Source of the DNA: Meandrina meandrites
Taxonomy: Eukaryota; Cnidaria; Anthozoa; Scleractinia; Meandrinidae
NCBI GenBank assembly: GCA_963693305.1
Contig: OY855903.1
Coordinates: 21,645,755 to 21,709,754 of the forward strand
DNA: 64,000 nt
Direction of reading: 5' to 3'
In this document: in pieces, positions 12,856-25,213 of the stretch
Numbering within the stretch: position 1 is the first letter of the stretch
How the letters are laid out: every line of letters begins with the position of its first letter
Made by a program: the position numbers and the translations under genes
Notes under the pieces: generated by a model
Seen by the model: only the letters and a program-made list of their open reading frames with translations
Told to the model about the DNA's origin: nothing
Database searches by the model: none

Positions 12856-14334
12856 GTAAGTGATTCAATTCACTGTACGCGTGTCGCGCTAGAATATTCA
12901 TTTTCGCTTTCGAACACGATCGCTTCAGCGACCAGGTAAACAAAGAAATATCATTTTCTGTTTTAAAATATTAAGGATATTTTAATATTACACTCCATCC
13001 TCCGCTCATCAACTTGTGAACACTTCTTGAAAAGTCAATGTTATTTAGCCACTAAGGCATTTACTTATTTAATTCAAAATGAAACTAACATCATATCAAG
13101 ATCCTATTAACACAGTTTTCAAAGCTTCTCAATGAGAAAACTAAACTACAAAGGTTCCAATTGTGCCAGCGTTAAACTATAGATTTTTTTTACTTGACTG
13201 AAAACGTTTCCTTCCGTGTTGAATCGAATGTTTTGTTTATAAAAATGATGTTAATACGCGCGATCAAGCATTGTTTGTCAAGATAGCCACGAAAATTGTA
13301 ATAGAAGTATAAATCCAGAAAAAACCGAAGCCGTCTCCTCTTCTTATCTTTTTTGCTATCCTACAAGTTCTATTAACACTCGATTTGTACACAGATTTTT
13401 GGTTTTACATTGATTTCACAAGCAGTGTTGACTTCCGATACACAGAGAAACAGCTTTAAGAAAATACGTTAAATTATCATGATTTCCAATCATTCGGGTT
13501 GTCTAGATTTTGTATATTTTTTTATACTGCCAGTACTCCTCGTATTTTAAACAGCGAACGAGATGGGAAAGTGCAAACTAAGAAAATTGTATGCCTTTTC
13601 GTCATTGGTTACTTTCTATGTGTACGACCAGTAGGTCTTCTTTTCTTATCGAACGCTGATTCATAAACTTGTTCGAACGATAAGCTCGTTACAGACCGTG
13701 CGAGCTGACGATGCCGATAAGAGTTTCATTTTAAAAAAGAGCACTGGTTTCCTCAGATACTCTGTTTTTGTTTTGTTTCAACAAACCAAGCCTGCATATG
13801 TTACTATTACATGTAAGTATTAGTTAAATGTGTCCAAGTACAGTGTCCAGTTCTGTAAAAAAAAAAAATAAAATGTCATGGCGCCTATCAACAAAGATTG
13901 AAACATGAAACTTTAAAAAGTTAATACAAGCCTATTTTATTGGTATCTGCTGAAGCAATTGCAAATTAAGATTTGTGCAAATGTCGCAATGGTCTATATG
14001 ATAAATTATTTTTTGGTAATATTTTTCAACATCCCTAGTCTGACTCGTCATTTTTGCGCATTTTGCAAATGATGTATTTTTGTTGGCATAACGTGGTCAG
14101 TTCTAAAACTCGTTTTAACATGAAACTTGTCAAATCAAAACAAAGTAAATTAACATGTCAGACTCCTTTCCATTTGTCAGTTTAGAAATTATCTGGCCAA
14201 TGAAATTGCTGGACGTATTTCAACACTTTGCACGTAAGCAGCTAGTAAACACTTTTTAAGGCGACATCTTAGCTTATGAAAAATGAATCAAGATAAAATG
14301 TTCTTATACTGGTAGCAGTATCATTTTCATTTAG

Positions 14335-14400
14335 ATCCCTGCTGCCACAGTATAGGAAGGTTGGAACTTTATCGACTGATCTTGCTAAACTGTAACTGAG
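14335..14400 (+). other. Putative further 5' UTR exon of gene 2
   Basis: Counterpart of 2590-2652: acceptor TTTAG, 66 nt, donor GTACGA. Confidence 0.35.
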
Positions 14401-14879
14401 GTACGAATATTGTCTTGCTGTAGTAAGTTATCAATCGACTTAAGGAAACTTATTTTTTCTTGCCTAACATTCTTTTTCCGTGGTAAGTTTTACAAGCTGG
14501 TTTAATCTTGCAAAGTCTATAGACATTGGCAGATGTGTAGTATTCGATACTCCATTCAGGACGAAAGGATCGGTCAGAAATTCAGTTAAATCTGGCTTGA
14601 TCTCTAAAAGTAATATTTGCCGTTTACAAAAGTGAAAGACTTTCTATTACCTGTACAGCAAACACGTAATAATTTTACTTCGCTATTGTTAATATATTGA
14701 ACGTCAGTATTCAGTACCGAATGCTCAAGACCTGGGGTAAACATGACATTTCAGCACTACTTTTCAGGCACTGCCTCATTTCCTCTTTTTTGTCAAGCAG
14801 TCGAAAAAAGTAGAGAAACATTGCAATATAAATGTACAGTGAGTCCATCTAATAACAAAAGAATCCTATATTTCCACAG

Positions 14880-17750
14880 ACTCAACGATACCGATGGGAA
14901 AATCTCGTAAGGAGAACTCGCTGATCATGTTTGGTGTTCTATTTTTTGCGCTGATCACCTTGGATTCAGCAACGGTCAATAACGTCAGCAGCAAACCACG
15001 TGACAACAAAGTAAGCTCTTTGCGCCGCTTTTATCTCTATTATATTGTTTACTAGAAGACCAAAGTTAATTTTAAATAAATTCCAAAATATATATCGCAG
15101 CCATCTCTAAACAATTATTCATCGAAGGCAAAGATAAATTTATAAATTCATAAATTATAAATTCATTTCGTCTGCTACCGTTTTATGCTTTCTCGTCAGT
15201 CCTGAATCTGCTGATTTGATTTTTTGTTGAACATAAAGATCATCATTTCTCCCCTTGACTATCTCATATAATAATTTTATAATGCGTAAGTTACTTTTAT
15301 ATTTATTTCACTTCCTACACAGACCTCATTATGTAACGGCGGACAACCAGGCACAAATGGTATTCCCGGCATGCATGGCATGCCGGGCTCTCCTGGGGCA
15401 CCTGGCCGTAATGGACGTGAGGGGGCCAAACGAGACCATGGCAGTCCGGGAAAGGCTGGACCCCAGGGACCACCTGGTGCAGAAGGAAAGAAAGGAACAA
15501 AGGGAGAGCCTGGTGTCCAGGGTCCCGCCGGCCAAAAAGGACAGAGAGGAGAGACTGGTGACAGTGGAACTCCAGGAACACCTCAGCTTTCCTCGCACAT
15601 GAACTGGAAAGAATGCACATGGAAAAGCACTGACAGCAAAGACTCTGGGGTGATCCAGGCAAGTGATTTATGCAAGTGATTTTTGTAATCCAGTGGTTCA
15701 TAGTATATTATTGACATGGCTAACACACGGCGGTACCATGTGCAACACCATTCTCTTCAAAAGTGTCTTGGACAGGGGATCAATACTCCTTGTCACCGAA
15801 ACTTGGTTATGGAAAATGAGAAAAACTCGCGACAAAAGGGAAGGGGGAGGGTGGTGGGGGGAAAGTGCCCTTTTGAAAGGTCTTGAAAGTGCGACATAGC
15901 GGTGCCAGGCAACCACAGTAGCATATCGATCGAATTTTTGCTAAGGACATAGTAAAAAGAGTAGAATGGTTATGAAGCTTGACAAAGTTTTTTGTTTAGC
16001 TCACATTTTTTGGCCTTGACCGTGCACAAAACACAATAGTTGTTTAATTTCTTCTGTCTGAGGAACTAGCCAATAGAAACGTCTCTGTTATGTAATTAAG
16101 CTCAAAACAAAAGGCTGTGCATGATCGTGGAAATTCCAACATAAATCTTTGCATATTGTTTGCTCAAGTTTTTCGGGCTACATAAAGGGGAGGCGAAAAC
16201 AGTGATAACGGCTACCGGTGCGGCAAATTAAAAGTGAGGTTTTGCAAATTTTACTAATTAAAAGAATCCCAATGATTCCTAAGCGATTCGCCATATTTCG
16301 GTTGTTGAATCTGCCGCGGATTAATTTTTATTTTATGCCATTTTTAAACAGTATATACCCTTCTTAATCAAAACGGACAGGAAACTGTCTTTCCACAAAT
16401 TTTGTTAAAAAAATGCCTTAGATTGATCTTATGACCATTTTCCCACCAAAATTAATTCACATAACATCGGCAAAATTGCATTTTGGATGAAATCGATGTA
16501 TTATAATTCACTTTAGGAACAGCAGAATCTTTAGCAAATATGTTATAAGTTATTTTCGAAATTATAATGTAACTAAAAGAAATAAATATTGCAGAACTGA
16601 CATAAATTTCTGTGTGTATTTCTCTCAAAAATTCATTCGTATTATTAAAGTACAGATTGAGTTTCATGGTATATTCAAATTAATTTGGTTTGTCTCAAAA
16701 GCGTGAAAATAAACCCTATATATAAGGCAGTCTTAGCAGCAATGATCCAAGGTTCTAACTCAGAGTCTCAAAGGATAGTGCAGAATGAAAAGGGGCCGAT
16801 CAATTAAAAGTATGATGTTGCAACACCAGACGTTCTACTTGACGTTTTTCTTTACAATCGTAACACAATACTTTTATTCGTTTGTAACATGACACTTTTG
16901 TTTGTCTCTTCAGCGTACATTGTATGTAACGTGATACTTTTAGTTTTTGTCTTCCTGTTTTGTTATTACTCATAATTTTAACTATGGAATTATTGAGTCT
17001 AATGATTCAGAAAAGTTTGCCCAGCTATGGCCACACAAAGATAAACTTAATTGTCTGGAAGATAAATTTACACTTTTTTATCGTAATATAAAACACGGTT
17101 GTTGTGCCACCATCACAGTCTGAGATATGTTTGACCAGGCTTTTGTTTTGCTACAGAAGATTATATTAGACTTTTCTTACTTATTATATGTATAATTCAC
17201 AATCATGAGCAAACGCGAGTGCTTCTTAACTATCCTGTAATACATTCTTACATGAACTTAACCCTTGTTATTATATTATTATTACAAATTGATGTCTTTA
17301 ATTTGGGAAAACTTACACTTGTTTCCCCCTTCGTCGCAGAAAATGGTTATCTCGCTAATCAGTTAAACTTATCACTGATAAATATCTCCGTAGAACTGTG
17401 AATTTACGAAGAACTTCACAGACACTGCGCTCCATGTTTACTTTGCTGGTACCCTCAGGATTCACAACTGTGACGACTGCTGTAGCCGTTGGTATTTTAC
17501 CTTCAACGGCGCCGAGTGCAGCTCTCCTGGGTCCATTGACGGTGTTTTCTACATGGCATACAGCAGGAGCATCAATCTTCACCATCACCGTCAAATTGAA
17601 GGTCACTGTAATAAGATTCACAAGGGAAAGGTGCGAGTTGGATTCTGGGTTGGGAAATGCCCTCGCGTCAGCAAAACTGCAGACGCGGAAACAGGCTGGC
17701 TTTCAATGTCCCGGATCTTCATTGAAGAAGTGCCAAAAGCTCAGCAGTAA
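14880..17750 (+). CDS. CTHRC1: CTHRC1-like gene 2, secreted collagen-like protein
   Basis: Exons: 14880-15010 (ATG 14894), 15323-15658, 17394-17750 (TAA at the end). The product is about 269 residues, close to vertebrate CTHRC1 (about 243). Residues 1-29 contain a hydrophobic signal segment (SLIMFGVLFFALITL) after a longer polar start (MGKSRKEN), followed by an NVS glycosylation sequon. Exon 2 gives T-S-L-C-N-G-G and 27 triplets; triplet 11 begins with Arg instead of Gly (codon 15431-15433). Exon 3 is the Cys-rich C-terminal domain with the [10 protein letters not shown] motif, an NFT sequon and the SRIFIEEVPKAQQ end. The family is secreted and in vertebrates acts in matrix remodelling and Wnt/PCP signalling; the role here is inferred. 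Intron 2 begins with GC rather than GT (15659-15660). It shares its upstream region with genes 1 and 5. Confidence 0.9.
15659..15664 (+). other. GC-type splice donor, gene 2 intron 2
   Basis: The exon ends ...GATCCAG and the intron begins GCAAGT. At the same place genes 1, 4 and 5 have CAG|GTAAGT and gene 3 has CAG|GTAAGTT. The rest of the donor matches the consensus strongly, which is typical of functional GC-AG introns. Confidence 0.8.
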
Positions 17751-17827
17751 ACACGTGACACGTGTTCCACTGGACTTTATTAGACGTTTTCGTATCAACA
17801 GATTTAATACTTCTGTATCAGCTGAGA

Positions 17828-17833
17828 AATAAA
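17828..17833 (+). terminator. Poly(A) signal of gene 2
   Basis: AATAAA 78 bases after the stop codon, within the conserved context GAGAAATAAAGTCCAG shared by the other copies. Confidence 0.75.
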
Positions 17834-18388
17834 GTCCAGAAAAAATTACTAAATATCTGTCTGATTTCAGTTTCCTCTTTAATTTGTAAATATTTTTTTA
17901 GTGTGACATTGAATATGCAACACACACTTGTCTACTGGTCTTCTCCCATAAATGTTTATTTATTTATGCAGATTATGTCCCACTTCTGCGCTTTAGTAAA
18001 CGGAAAGACTGCCTTGCACTTCAGTGTCGAGACTTTATTTGAAACAAACTGGGTCACTCAAAACCCAGATATTAGATAACCATATTATCTATAACGACTC
18101 AATTACGAAGTTGTAATGTTTGAAAAACGAATTATGCACGGGGCTTTTTCTTTTCTACCAACAAAATTTGTTCCACTAACCTAGTTGTTTTGATCAAATA
18201 TTTAACTAATCAACATGACTCAAAGAAAAAAGCCATTTACTAGTTACTTTTGCCTCAGTTTCAAAACGAGTCCTCGTACGACCCGATTCAAATGAAAATG
18301 ACTTTGATTTACATGATAATAATACACATGCAAAAACTGATTTCAGCAAACTCATTGGCTGAGAGCACGTCAATTAATCCCAAACAGT

Positions 18389-18448
18389 GCAGAAAGTTGA
18401 AATTGAGTGCAAAAAGATGAAATTGAGTGCAGAAAGTTGAAATTAAGT
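18389..18448. repeat. 20-bp minisatellite, 3 units
   Basis: Three direct units of the form GCAGAAAGTTGAAATTGAGT with 1-2 changes each. Confidence 0.8.
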
Positions 18449-18914
18449 TGATTGACAGGAAAGCCGCGAAAGCGCGCCAAACAAAATGGCGGCCGCTGTC
18501 GGAGGGTTTGGAGAGAACAAAAACATCAATAAATGCAAAGTTAGACCGATTTAACAAAAATTATCAGTGTATAAACTAAATATACTAGCAACTGCACGTT
18601 TGTGCAGCACAAAAGAGGCTGCACGAAACTACTGAAGGCTACCAATCGAGGATTTTCTTTCGCGACAGCTCGTAAAGAAGGAAGATTACAAGCCTTAATT
18701 TAAGTCACACATTTCAGCTCATTCCCATGTAACTGAGTGAGGATAAAAGCACCTGATAATACATGACAGAGAGCTTTACAATTCCGTAGCAGTATTTGGA
18801 TTTACAAAGCTTGGCAACTCCGTAATGTTTTAACAACGATTCGGAAAGGTAAGCGCCCGAAATCACCTTGTTTGCCATCCACTTGCAGAGAAATTTTTGT
18901 ATGTGTATTATTAA

Positions 18915-19052
18915 CAAGTAATCACATGACTTTTCTCGTGCAATTTGGGATAAATCTCCACTCGTACATTTTTCAAAGGCTACTCGTAATTTTTCAAAAA
19001 TTTACTCGTGCTTATTTATCCCAAATTGCACCTGAAATCATGTGATTACCTA
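18915..19052. mobile_element. Foldback element
   Basis: Arms 18916-18955 and 19014-19051 pair as inverted repeats (AGTAATCACATG, then GTGCAATTTGGGATAAAT). A short spacer with repeated ACTCGT lies between them. Confidence 0.7.
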
Positions 19053-19399
19053 TACAAATGAACGTGCAGGTGCAACACATTTTCACATGAATGGTTTCGC
19101 ACGAAGATTCGTTTCGACACAGAGGCAATAGGTAACTCAGAAATGACCTATTAGTCTCACAGATAATTCGACGTGGTGCTCCCGCGTGCTGGCGGAGCAT
19201 CCATAGCTATAGAAATGAGTAAACCCATCAAGCCAAGAAAATTTGGTGGTCGCCTACGTACGTACGTACGCACGGATTAGGCCTGGGGACGAGTTTATCT
19301 TTGTCCTTGATTTGGAGTCCTTCTTACGCAAAAAAGTAACGCAAAAACGTTTCTGGTTTGACTAATCTGTCGTAGAAGTTTGTAAGAACACTATATTAC

Positions 19400-21780
19400 T
19401 TCAGCGTTTTTTTTTCTCATGTGTTCTAATGATCTGGACATTTCATTTCAACTTAAACGAAGTGGTTGTATGAAAAGGCGGCAAAATAGCTGGTTACGTT
19501 GTTTACCTTTTAACCTGAATGAAAGACGCGAAGAAAGTATGCTGGAATACATAGTTCTACGTGAATATTTCTCATTCTATTTACTCATCTGCATCATGGA
19601 ACCTCATGCCAAGTGATTTAGGAGAACCTCTTAACAGGAAGATCCGAAATAATTGCCGTCTTGAACATGATATACATCGGACAACACCGAAAGTTGAAGC
19701 ACTGCGGCTAACCAAGGCTGAAAATTTAATTGAGCTGACATTGAGCTAAAATAAAAGTGAGCTCAGAGCCGGTGAAGAAGTAATGGATAAAAGACTGTTA
19801 AAAGCTACACCGAAAGGAAAGGAGAGATCGATCTTCGCTGATAATTCAAAACGTGTATATGTCGCTGATGTTGAAGAAAGCGTACAACGAGTGGCGTGTT
19901 CGTTTCCAATACTTATTATTCCACTATTGCGCCATTTTACCATATTAGTGCAAAAGAACGTGCATAATATGCCACGTTATTATACTGTAGGACAGGGCAA
20001 AAATATGGGCTTAAAGCGGGGCGACAAAATGGCCGAGGAAACTTTATTTTTGGTGGAATAATAAGTCCCTTATTTGATTGTTTAGCATTTTATACGAGCG
20101 GACATTTTGCTCATTGCTCGTATTTTTCCTACTATACGCAACTCGCAAAATATCCGCGTGTATTTAACAATTATTCCATGAGCCCTTGTTGGATACGAGG
20201 TGGTAAATAGCCAACGAGGCGCGAAGCGCCGAGTTGGCTATAACCACTCGTATCCAACAAGGGCGAATGGAATTATTGTTTTATTAAATTCTTCTTTAGT
20301 ATAAATCAACTGGACGTTTCATTTTGATGTAAACGAAGTGATAGTATGAGGAGGCGGGAAAATTTGTGGCGCGGTGTTCACTTTTTGAGTTGAATGAAAC
20401 ACGCGAGGAAAGCGAGCGAGAGAGTTTTCTTCTGAAGATTTTCCTCGGAAAATCTCCTCGTAAATCGTCTTTTCATCCTGGAAAATTGTGACAACAATTA
20501 AGGTTTACGGGAAGATCCGAAGCAATAGCTTTTCTCGAAATTTTACGCCTTGTGCAAGACGAGCCAAGCAAGTGTTTTACATATTGTACTTGTTTACGGC
20601 TCCACGGCTGTCATCAAGACTACATTATGCTGAAACGAAATTGCACTCAAATTCGATGAAGTTTATTGAAGTATAAACGGACAAGATCAAGATTGAAAGG
20701 TAACAAACTTAACTGAAGTGCTAAACCACATTTACGTCTAACACTGAATGAAATTGTGTCAGTTTTCTGGTCTTCCCGTTCGATTCCCGTAAATTATTTG
20801 CTGCTTTTCTTCTTCGTCCAGTCGCTCTTGTTGTACATTTACAAGTATTTTTAATTAAACATTTCGCATCAATCCTTTCAGTTTTACGTAGTTGAGTCAA
20901 CTATGGCATTTTGTGGTATTTGTGTGGTTTTAGGGAAGACACTGTCGATTATTTCTTGTATAAGCTTATAAACCTCGCCAAATTTGCCATTTTTCTGATG
21001 GAACTTTCGCTTCCCGCAGGAAAATTTTTAAACTGAGCGGCACTTGCCGCACTCGTTTCCCATATAAGGTCAAACGCAGGTAAAATGGCTGATAACCGAG
21101 ATCTAGTGAACCAATCAGAAAGCTAGAATTGCATTATCCGAGGTTGAGAATTTAATAATATATGCTAAACCATCGAATAAGGTGTATTTATTGTGCTGGT
21201 TTGAAATTTTGGCCCTGCAGAATTTACAAGCCTGCACTAATCATAAGTCTGATTTTGTTGTGAGAATCTGTTTATACAATATTTCATTTATGAACGAATT
21301 TGAAGTTGTGTCAGTTTTGAGATCTTCCCGTAAATACTTCTTAGAATTCAATTAATGCTGCTTTCAAACCTGTTCATGTTTGTACATTTTATACTTGGTT
21401 ATTAAATATTTCGTTTAGGCTAATTGTTTTGTGTTTTAGTTAGTGGAGTTAACTGATGTGATGTTCATTATTGGATTTTGAAAACAATATTAAATCATTA
21501 AGCTTCACGGATCAAAATCACGATTTCGCTTTGTAAATTACAAACTACACGTACAGAAAAATCCTGCAAAACAAAAACGAGTGAAACTACTCAGCGATAC
21601 TGCACACCAAAATATATGTAAGCGATCTATTATCTAACCGCTCTTTTTGATACTCGCTTGCATTTGTTTTGTTTCTGTTATCAGCGGGTGTTTGAAATTT
21701 TTCGCCGATTTCGTTGGGACTTACCTGTGCCGAATCACCGCCACCGTGAGTTTTTCTTTTAGCCGTGGCGGGTCGTCGAT
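19400..21780. other. Repeat-rich intergenic stretch
   Basis: No gene recognised. Sequence near 19440-19530 is repeated in diverged form near 20310-20420 ('taaacgaagtg', 'gcggcaaaa', 'gaatgaaa(g/c)acgcgaa/gga'). Related 'gatcttcccgtaaat' sequence recurs near 20770 and 21320. This fits a decayed transposon with internal repeats. Confidence 0.5.
20168..20278. mobile_element. Long palindrome / foldback
   Basis: Arms of about 53 bases (AATTATTCCAT, GCCCTTGTTGGATACGAG, AGCCAAC) are inverted around GGCGCGAAGCGCC at about 20219-20230. It could form a cruciform. Confidence 0.75.
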
Positions 21781-21786
21781 AAAACC

Positions 21787-21902
21787 AGGAACATGGAACA
21801 CTCCGGAATATCCCGGAACATTCCGGAACATTCCGGAACATTCCGGAACATTCCGGAACATTCCGGAACATTCCGGAACATCCCGGAACATGCCGGAACA
21901 TT
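21787..21902. repeat. TTCCGGAACA decamer array
   Basis: About 11 head-to-tail 10-bp units, the outer ones degenerate. The unit contains the palindrome TTCCGGAA, so both strands read open as a Met-Phe-Arg-Asn-Val-Pro-Glu-Cys-Ser-Gly repeat; these open frames are a by-product and not genes. Confidence 0.9.
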
Positions 21903-22220
21903 GAAAAAAAAATAATGAAGATTAAAAAATAATAATAATTAATTATAATTATAAAAAGGACTGCTGTTATAATATAATATTTTAATTATAATAAGAAACC
22001 TTTCCAGAATCCTTTGCACCAGAAATGTCCAAATAACTTTGTTAAATTGAAGTCTGTGAAGTCCGGGTAGCTTGCAGATCAAGCGGCTTATTTAGTTAAG
22101 TTTGGCAATTGCTACAAAATATATTTTTTTTCAATCACAGTATGATGACGTCATCCGTCACGTGAATATGCCAAAAAATGCGTTTCACCTTAGTTCGAGA
22201 CGATGAAATAAAAATCAAAA

Positions 22221-22261
<41 letters not shown>

Positions 22262-24380
22262 TATTATAAAAACAATATATAATTATAATAAAAACCTTCC
22301 CAAAATCCTTTGCAGCTGAAAAATCGTCAATGCCAAATAACTTGGTCAGTTTGAAGCCAGCAGGAGTACAACTTCGTATAGAAATAACTCCTAACAATAA
22401 TCACTTCTTGTATAAGACGTTGGGCGATGACGTCACCAGTCACGTGACATTGCTCTCAAGTTCGTTTTTGCTCACTGTGACGAAGATATTTTGTTACTGA
22501 AAAAGCCGTCATTGCAGTTTGAAGCACATTGGTGTGAGGCATTTCAGACTGCCCGGGTACCGAACAAAATATAAATATTAAGGGAGCTATGTACGATTTT
22601 CAAAAAGTGGGAGTCTGGGTACAAGTGCCTATCTGGCGTTGCATTAAATGCGAGGAAACAACAAATTACATGTTGGTAGATATTTTATATTTAAGTCCAT
22701 TTTTATCACTTTTACTGTTATGACGTCATCGGTCACGTGACCAGAGCGGACCGCATTTTTAAATTCGCTTGAAAACTTTACTAGGATCTCCCTCTTAGGG
22801 TTTTTTTAAGCGAAGTTGTAGCCTTTGAAACAGTGTTTTAAAAAAGGCCATGATTACTTTTTCCTAAAAATGTACGGCAGTAAAAAATACAATTGAAAAG
22901 TTTGTTGGCTTCCTACTCAGCGATCATTTGCTGTAGGAATAAAAGAAAATTTTGCCAAAGGCAGGAGTGCATGCTCTTTATGATGGCGTTGTCAGTTTAT
23001 TCTCATTTCAATTGCTTTGGGCGAAGATGGATTTAATATCTTTCAGACGATAGGAGTGGGCCTGGGGAGAGGTTAAGTAGCTCCTCCCCTCCCCCCTGCT
23101 TCACCGCAGTAAAACGTAAAAAATAAGAAAACTACTTCAAAGATAAGGTTTCCATTTTCAGTGTTCAAAGTTTGATACTTAACAAGTATTCTCCTGGTTT
23201 ACTAAATTGTTTGGAACTTTACTAAAAAAGTTCTATGTGTTTGAAAATGGCGAAATGCCGACTGTCGGCGCCATTGTCAAAGCAATTTTGTTCGGGTGCG
23301 GAGCATTTTAAAAGTAAAGAATCCCGCTTGAGGGAACTGAAAAATATATTTACCCTCAGCAGCTATTTTATATATCCTTACCGATGCTTCCGCGTTAACG
23401 TGAATGATTTCTCTCGAAATAAGAAAACAAAAACAGCCTCAGACGTTTGACCGCGGTGAACCCCCCTGCTGGGGGTCTCCCCAGCGGATTCCCCGTGGTT
23501 CGTATCGCGGGCTCACGACAAGAGCATTTTCAAAATGGCGACGAATGGTGACAAGAAAGGGGAATCTAATGGAGTGATTTTGAGTTATAGAGGACAGTTT
23601 TGTCGATGTTTTCCTTCTTGACGCGATCAAAACGAGTCCCCAAACGTAGGATATACCTCCTTCATTTGTATTCCCGATAAAGAAGAATATGCAATGAGTA
23701 GAAACGTGCGAAAACGTGGGTAACAGAAACTTACAGGGACCTGAGGTAAGCGTTTCTCATTGTACAATGATTTTTATGTGGACTTTCACACGAAGTGTGA
23801 AAATCCACATATTGCGATCGTGCAGTTTCCCGATTGGGACGGCACTTTCCGTGATAACTCGTCTCAGCCCTTTCGGAAGCTTTCGAGGGTGTTCGGAGAA
23901 TCCGAAGTTTTGGAGCCAAGAGTCAATGTAAAATTGGCGAGACGTCACAAAGAAAGCATCACACAATTTCATTAATCGAAACCTAAAATTTGTCAAGTGC
24001 AGTACATCAACGAGCAGCGTCAAAGATGCCAGTGGTATACGTGCACATCAAAAGAAAAAAGTGGTGGCGGCTTTCATATTTGCACGGCGTTCGACTGAAC
24101 TGCGGGCAAAGGTCACGCTATTTTTCACACCTTTCGCGCTGTCTGTTGTGTTCGACTGGACGTCAGTTGCTGTGTTCGCTTGATTCGCATATAATTGAAA
24201 ATCGTTGAAAAGCATTATTCAGCAGATATCTAGATATTTGTTGTTTTGTTTCAGCTGTGCCACACAGAATCTTTAGAATGGAAGAATGGATACACAACGA
24301 GTCAAAACAAAACAAGTTCACTAATCAAGTTGTTTTTCCGGGGCTTTCCCGCAATTATTATTTTCTTGGATTTCTCGCAA
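21903..24380. other. MITE-derived intergenic sequence
   Basis: No gene. Three related sub-blocks each combine an AT-rich stretch with 'atcctttgca' or a TGACGTCA palindrome followed by 'ggtcacgtga' (near 22142, 22428, 22720). An (AAT)n run lies at about 22220-22262 and a hairpin at 23776-23810. Confidence 0.5.
23776..23810. other. Perfect-arm hairpin
   Basis: ATGTGGA-CTTTCACAC-GAA-GTGTGAAAA-TCCACAT: arms of about 16 bases with a 3-base loop. The function is unknown; it is probably part of a MITE. Confidence 0.6.
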
Positions 24381-24381
24381 G

Positions 24382-25213
24382 TTAAAGTGCTACTATGATG
24401 AAATTCGCATGTTTTCTTTCGCAACCGTTTTAAAGTATTAACAAGTACTCTATATGAGAAGAAAAATGCCGTTTACTGTTTTCCAATATCTCTTTTCTTT
24501 CCAGAGATATTCAAGTTTTTAAAATATGCAAATTAGCAAAGTAGTGACGTCATACACTCAACCAAATTCTGATTAAATACTAAGAAAGTGATATCTCAGC
24601 CAATTTGTATTGAAAGTCTCTGATTATGTGCAGTAGCACTCTGCTAGTTGTGTTTCACAATATGAACTTGGCAACTTGGTTACCATGGCAACATACTAGG
24701 TTCCAGATTCCCCAAATGCTTAAAGCCTTTCTGGCCAATTCTGGCATTCTCCCTTAATATTTGTAAATAATGCTTTACATGCGAGATCTAGCAAGCATAT
24801 AAATGGATTTGGCAGACGTCTTGCCTGGGTTTAATTTTTCCAAACTGAAAAATTCTGAAATATTAAAAACAAATTGATGGGGACTGGAAAAGAGTGAGTT
24901 GTCATGGTAACATAATTTTATTGCAGCTGTAGGTGTGTCACCTGAGGAACTATTAGTCTGACAAGTTTCATTGGTCTCTGCAGAAAAATGGCCGAGATAA
25001 CTTAATTTTTGTACTTGACAAAAAATTGGGTTGAGTAGATGACGTCATCAATTCCCTAATTTGCATATTTTGTGATATTTTTAAGCTTAAATATCTCTGG
25101 AACTAAAATAGATATTTGAAAACGGTAAACGGCATTTTAAATCTTTCATTAAATACTCTTTGAAACGCCTAAAATTGCAAGGGGTGAAAATTTGATCATA
25201 GTACCACTTTAAA
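24382..25213. mobile_element. Long-TIR MITE with TTAA ends
   Basis: The ends read TTAAAGTG...CACTTTAA. Terminal inverted repeats extend about 180-190 bases and share 'tactatgat', 'aatgccgttta', 'ccagagatatt', 'atatgcaaatta' and 'gacgtca'. The middle (24660-24960) has no open frame. The TTAA ends suggest a piggyBac-type origin. Confidence 0.75.

Larger units (their letters stand above)
12400..15040. repeat. Region repeated before genes 1, 2 and 5
   Basis: Collinear with 1200-3300 and 59100-61800. It holds the proximal module, a second weaker module-like block ('ttcataaacttgttcgaac', 13660), the putative 60-nt exon and the signal-peptide exon. Confidence 0.8.
17850..19400. other. Intergenic stretch after gene 2
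   Basis: No gene. It contains a three-unit 20-bp minisatellite at 18389-18448, a foldback element at about 18915-19052 and a short (ACGT)n run near 19252. Confidence 0.6.

Noticed and set aside
21587..21904. Open frames with a MFRNVPECSG repeat on both strands
   Set aside because: Produced by the 10-bp palindromic satellite; present on both strands, so not evidence of coding.
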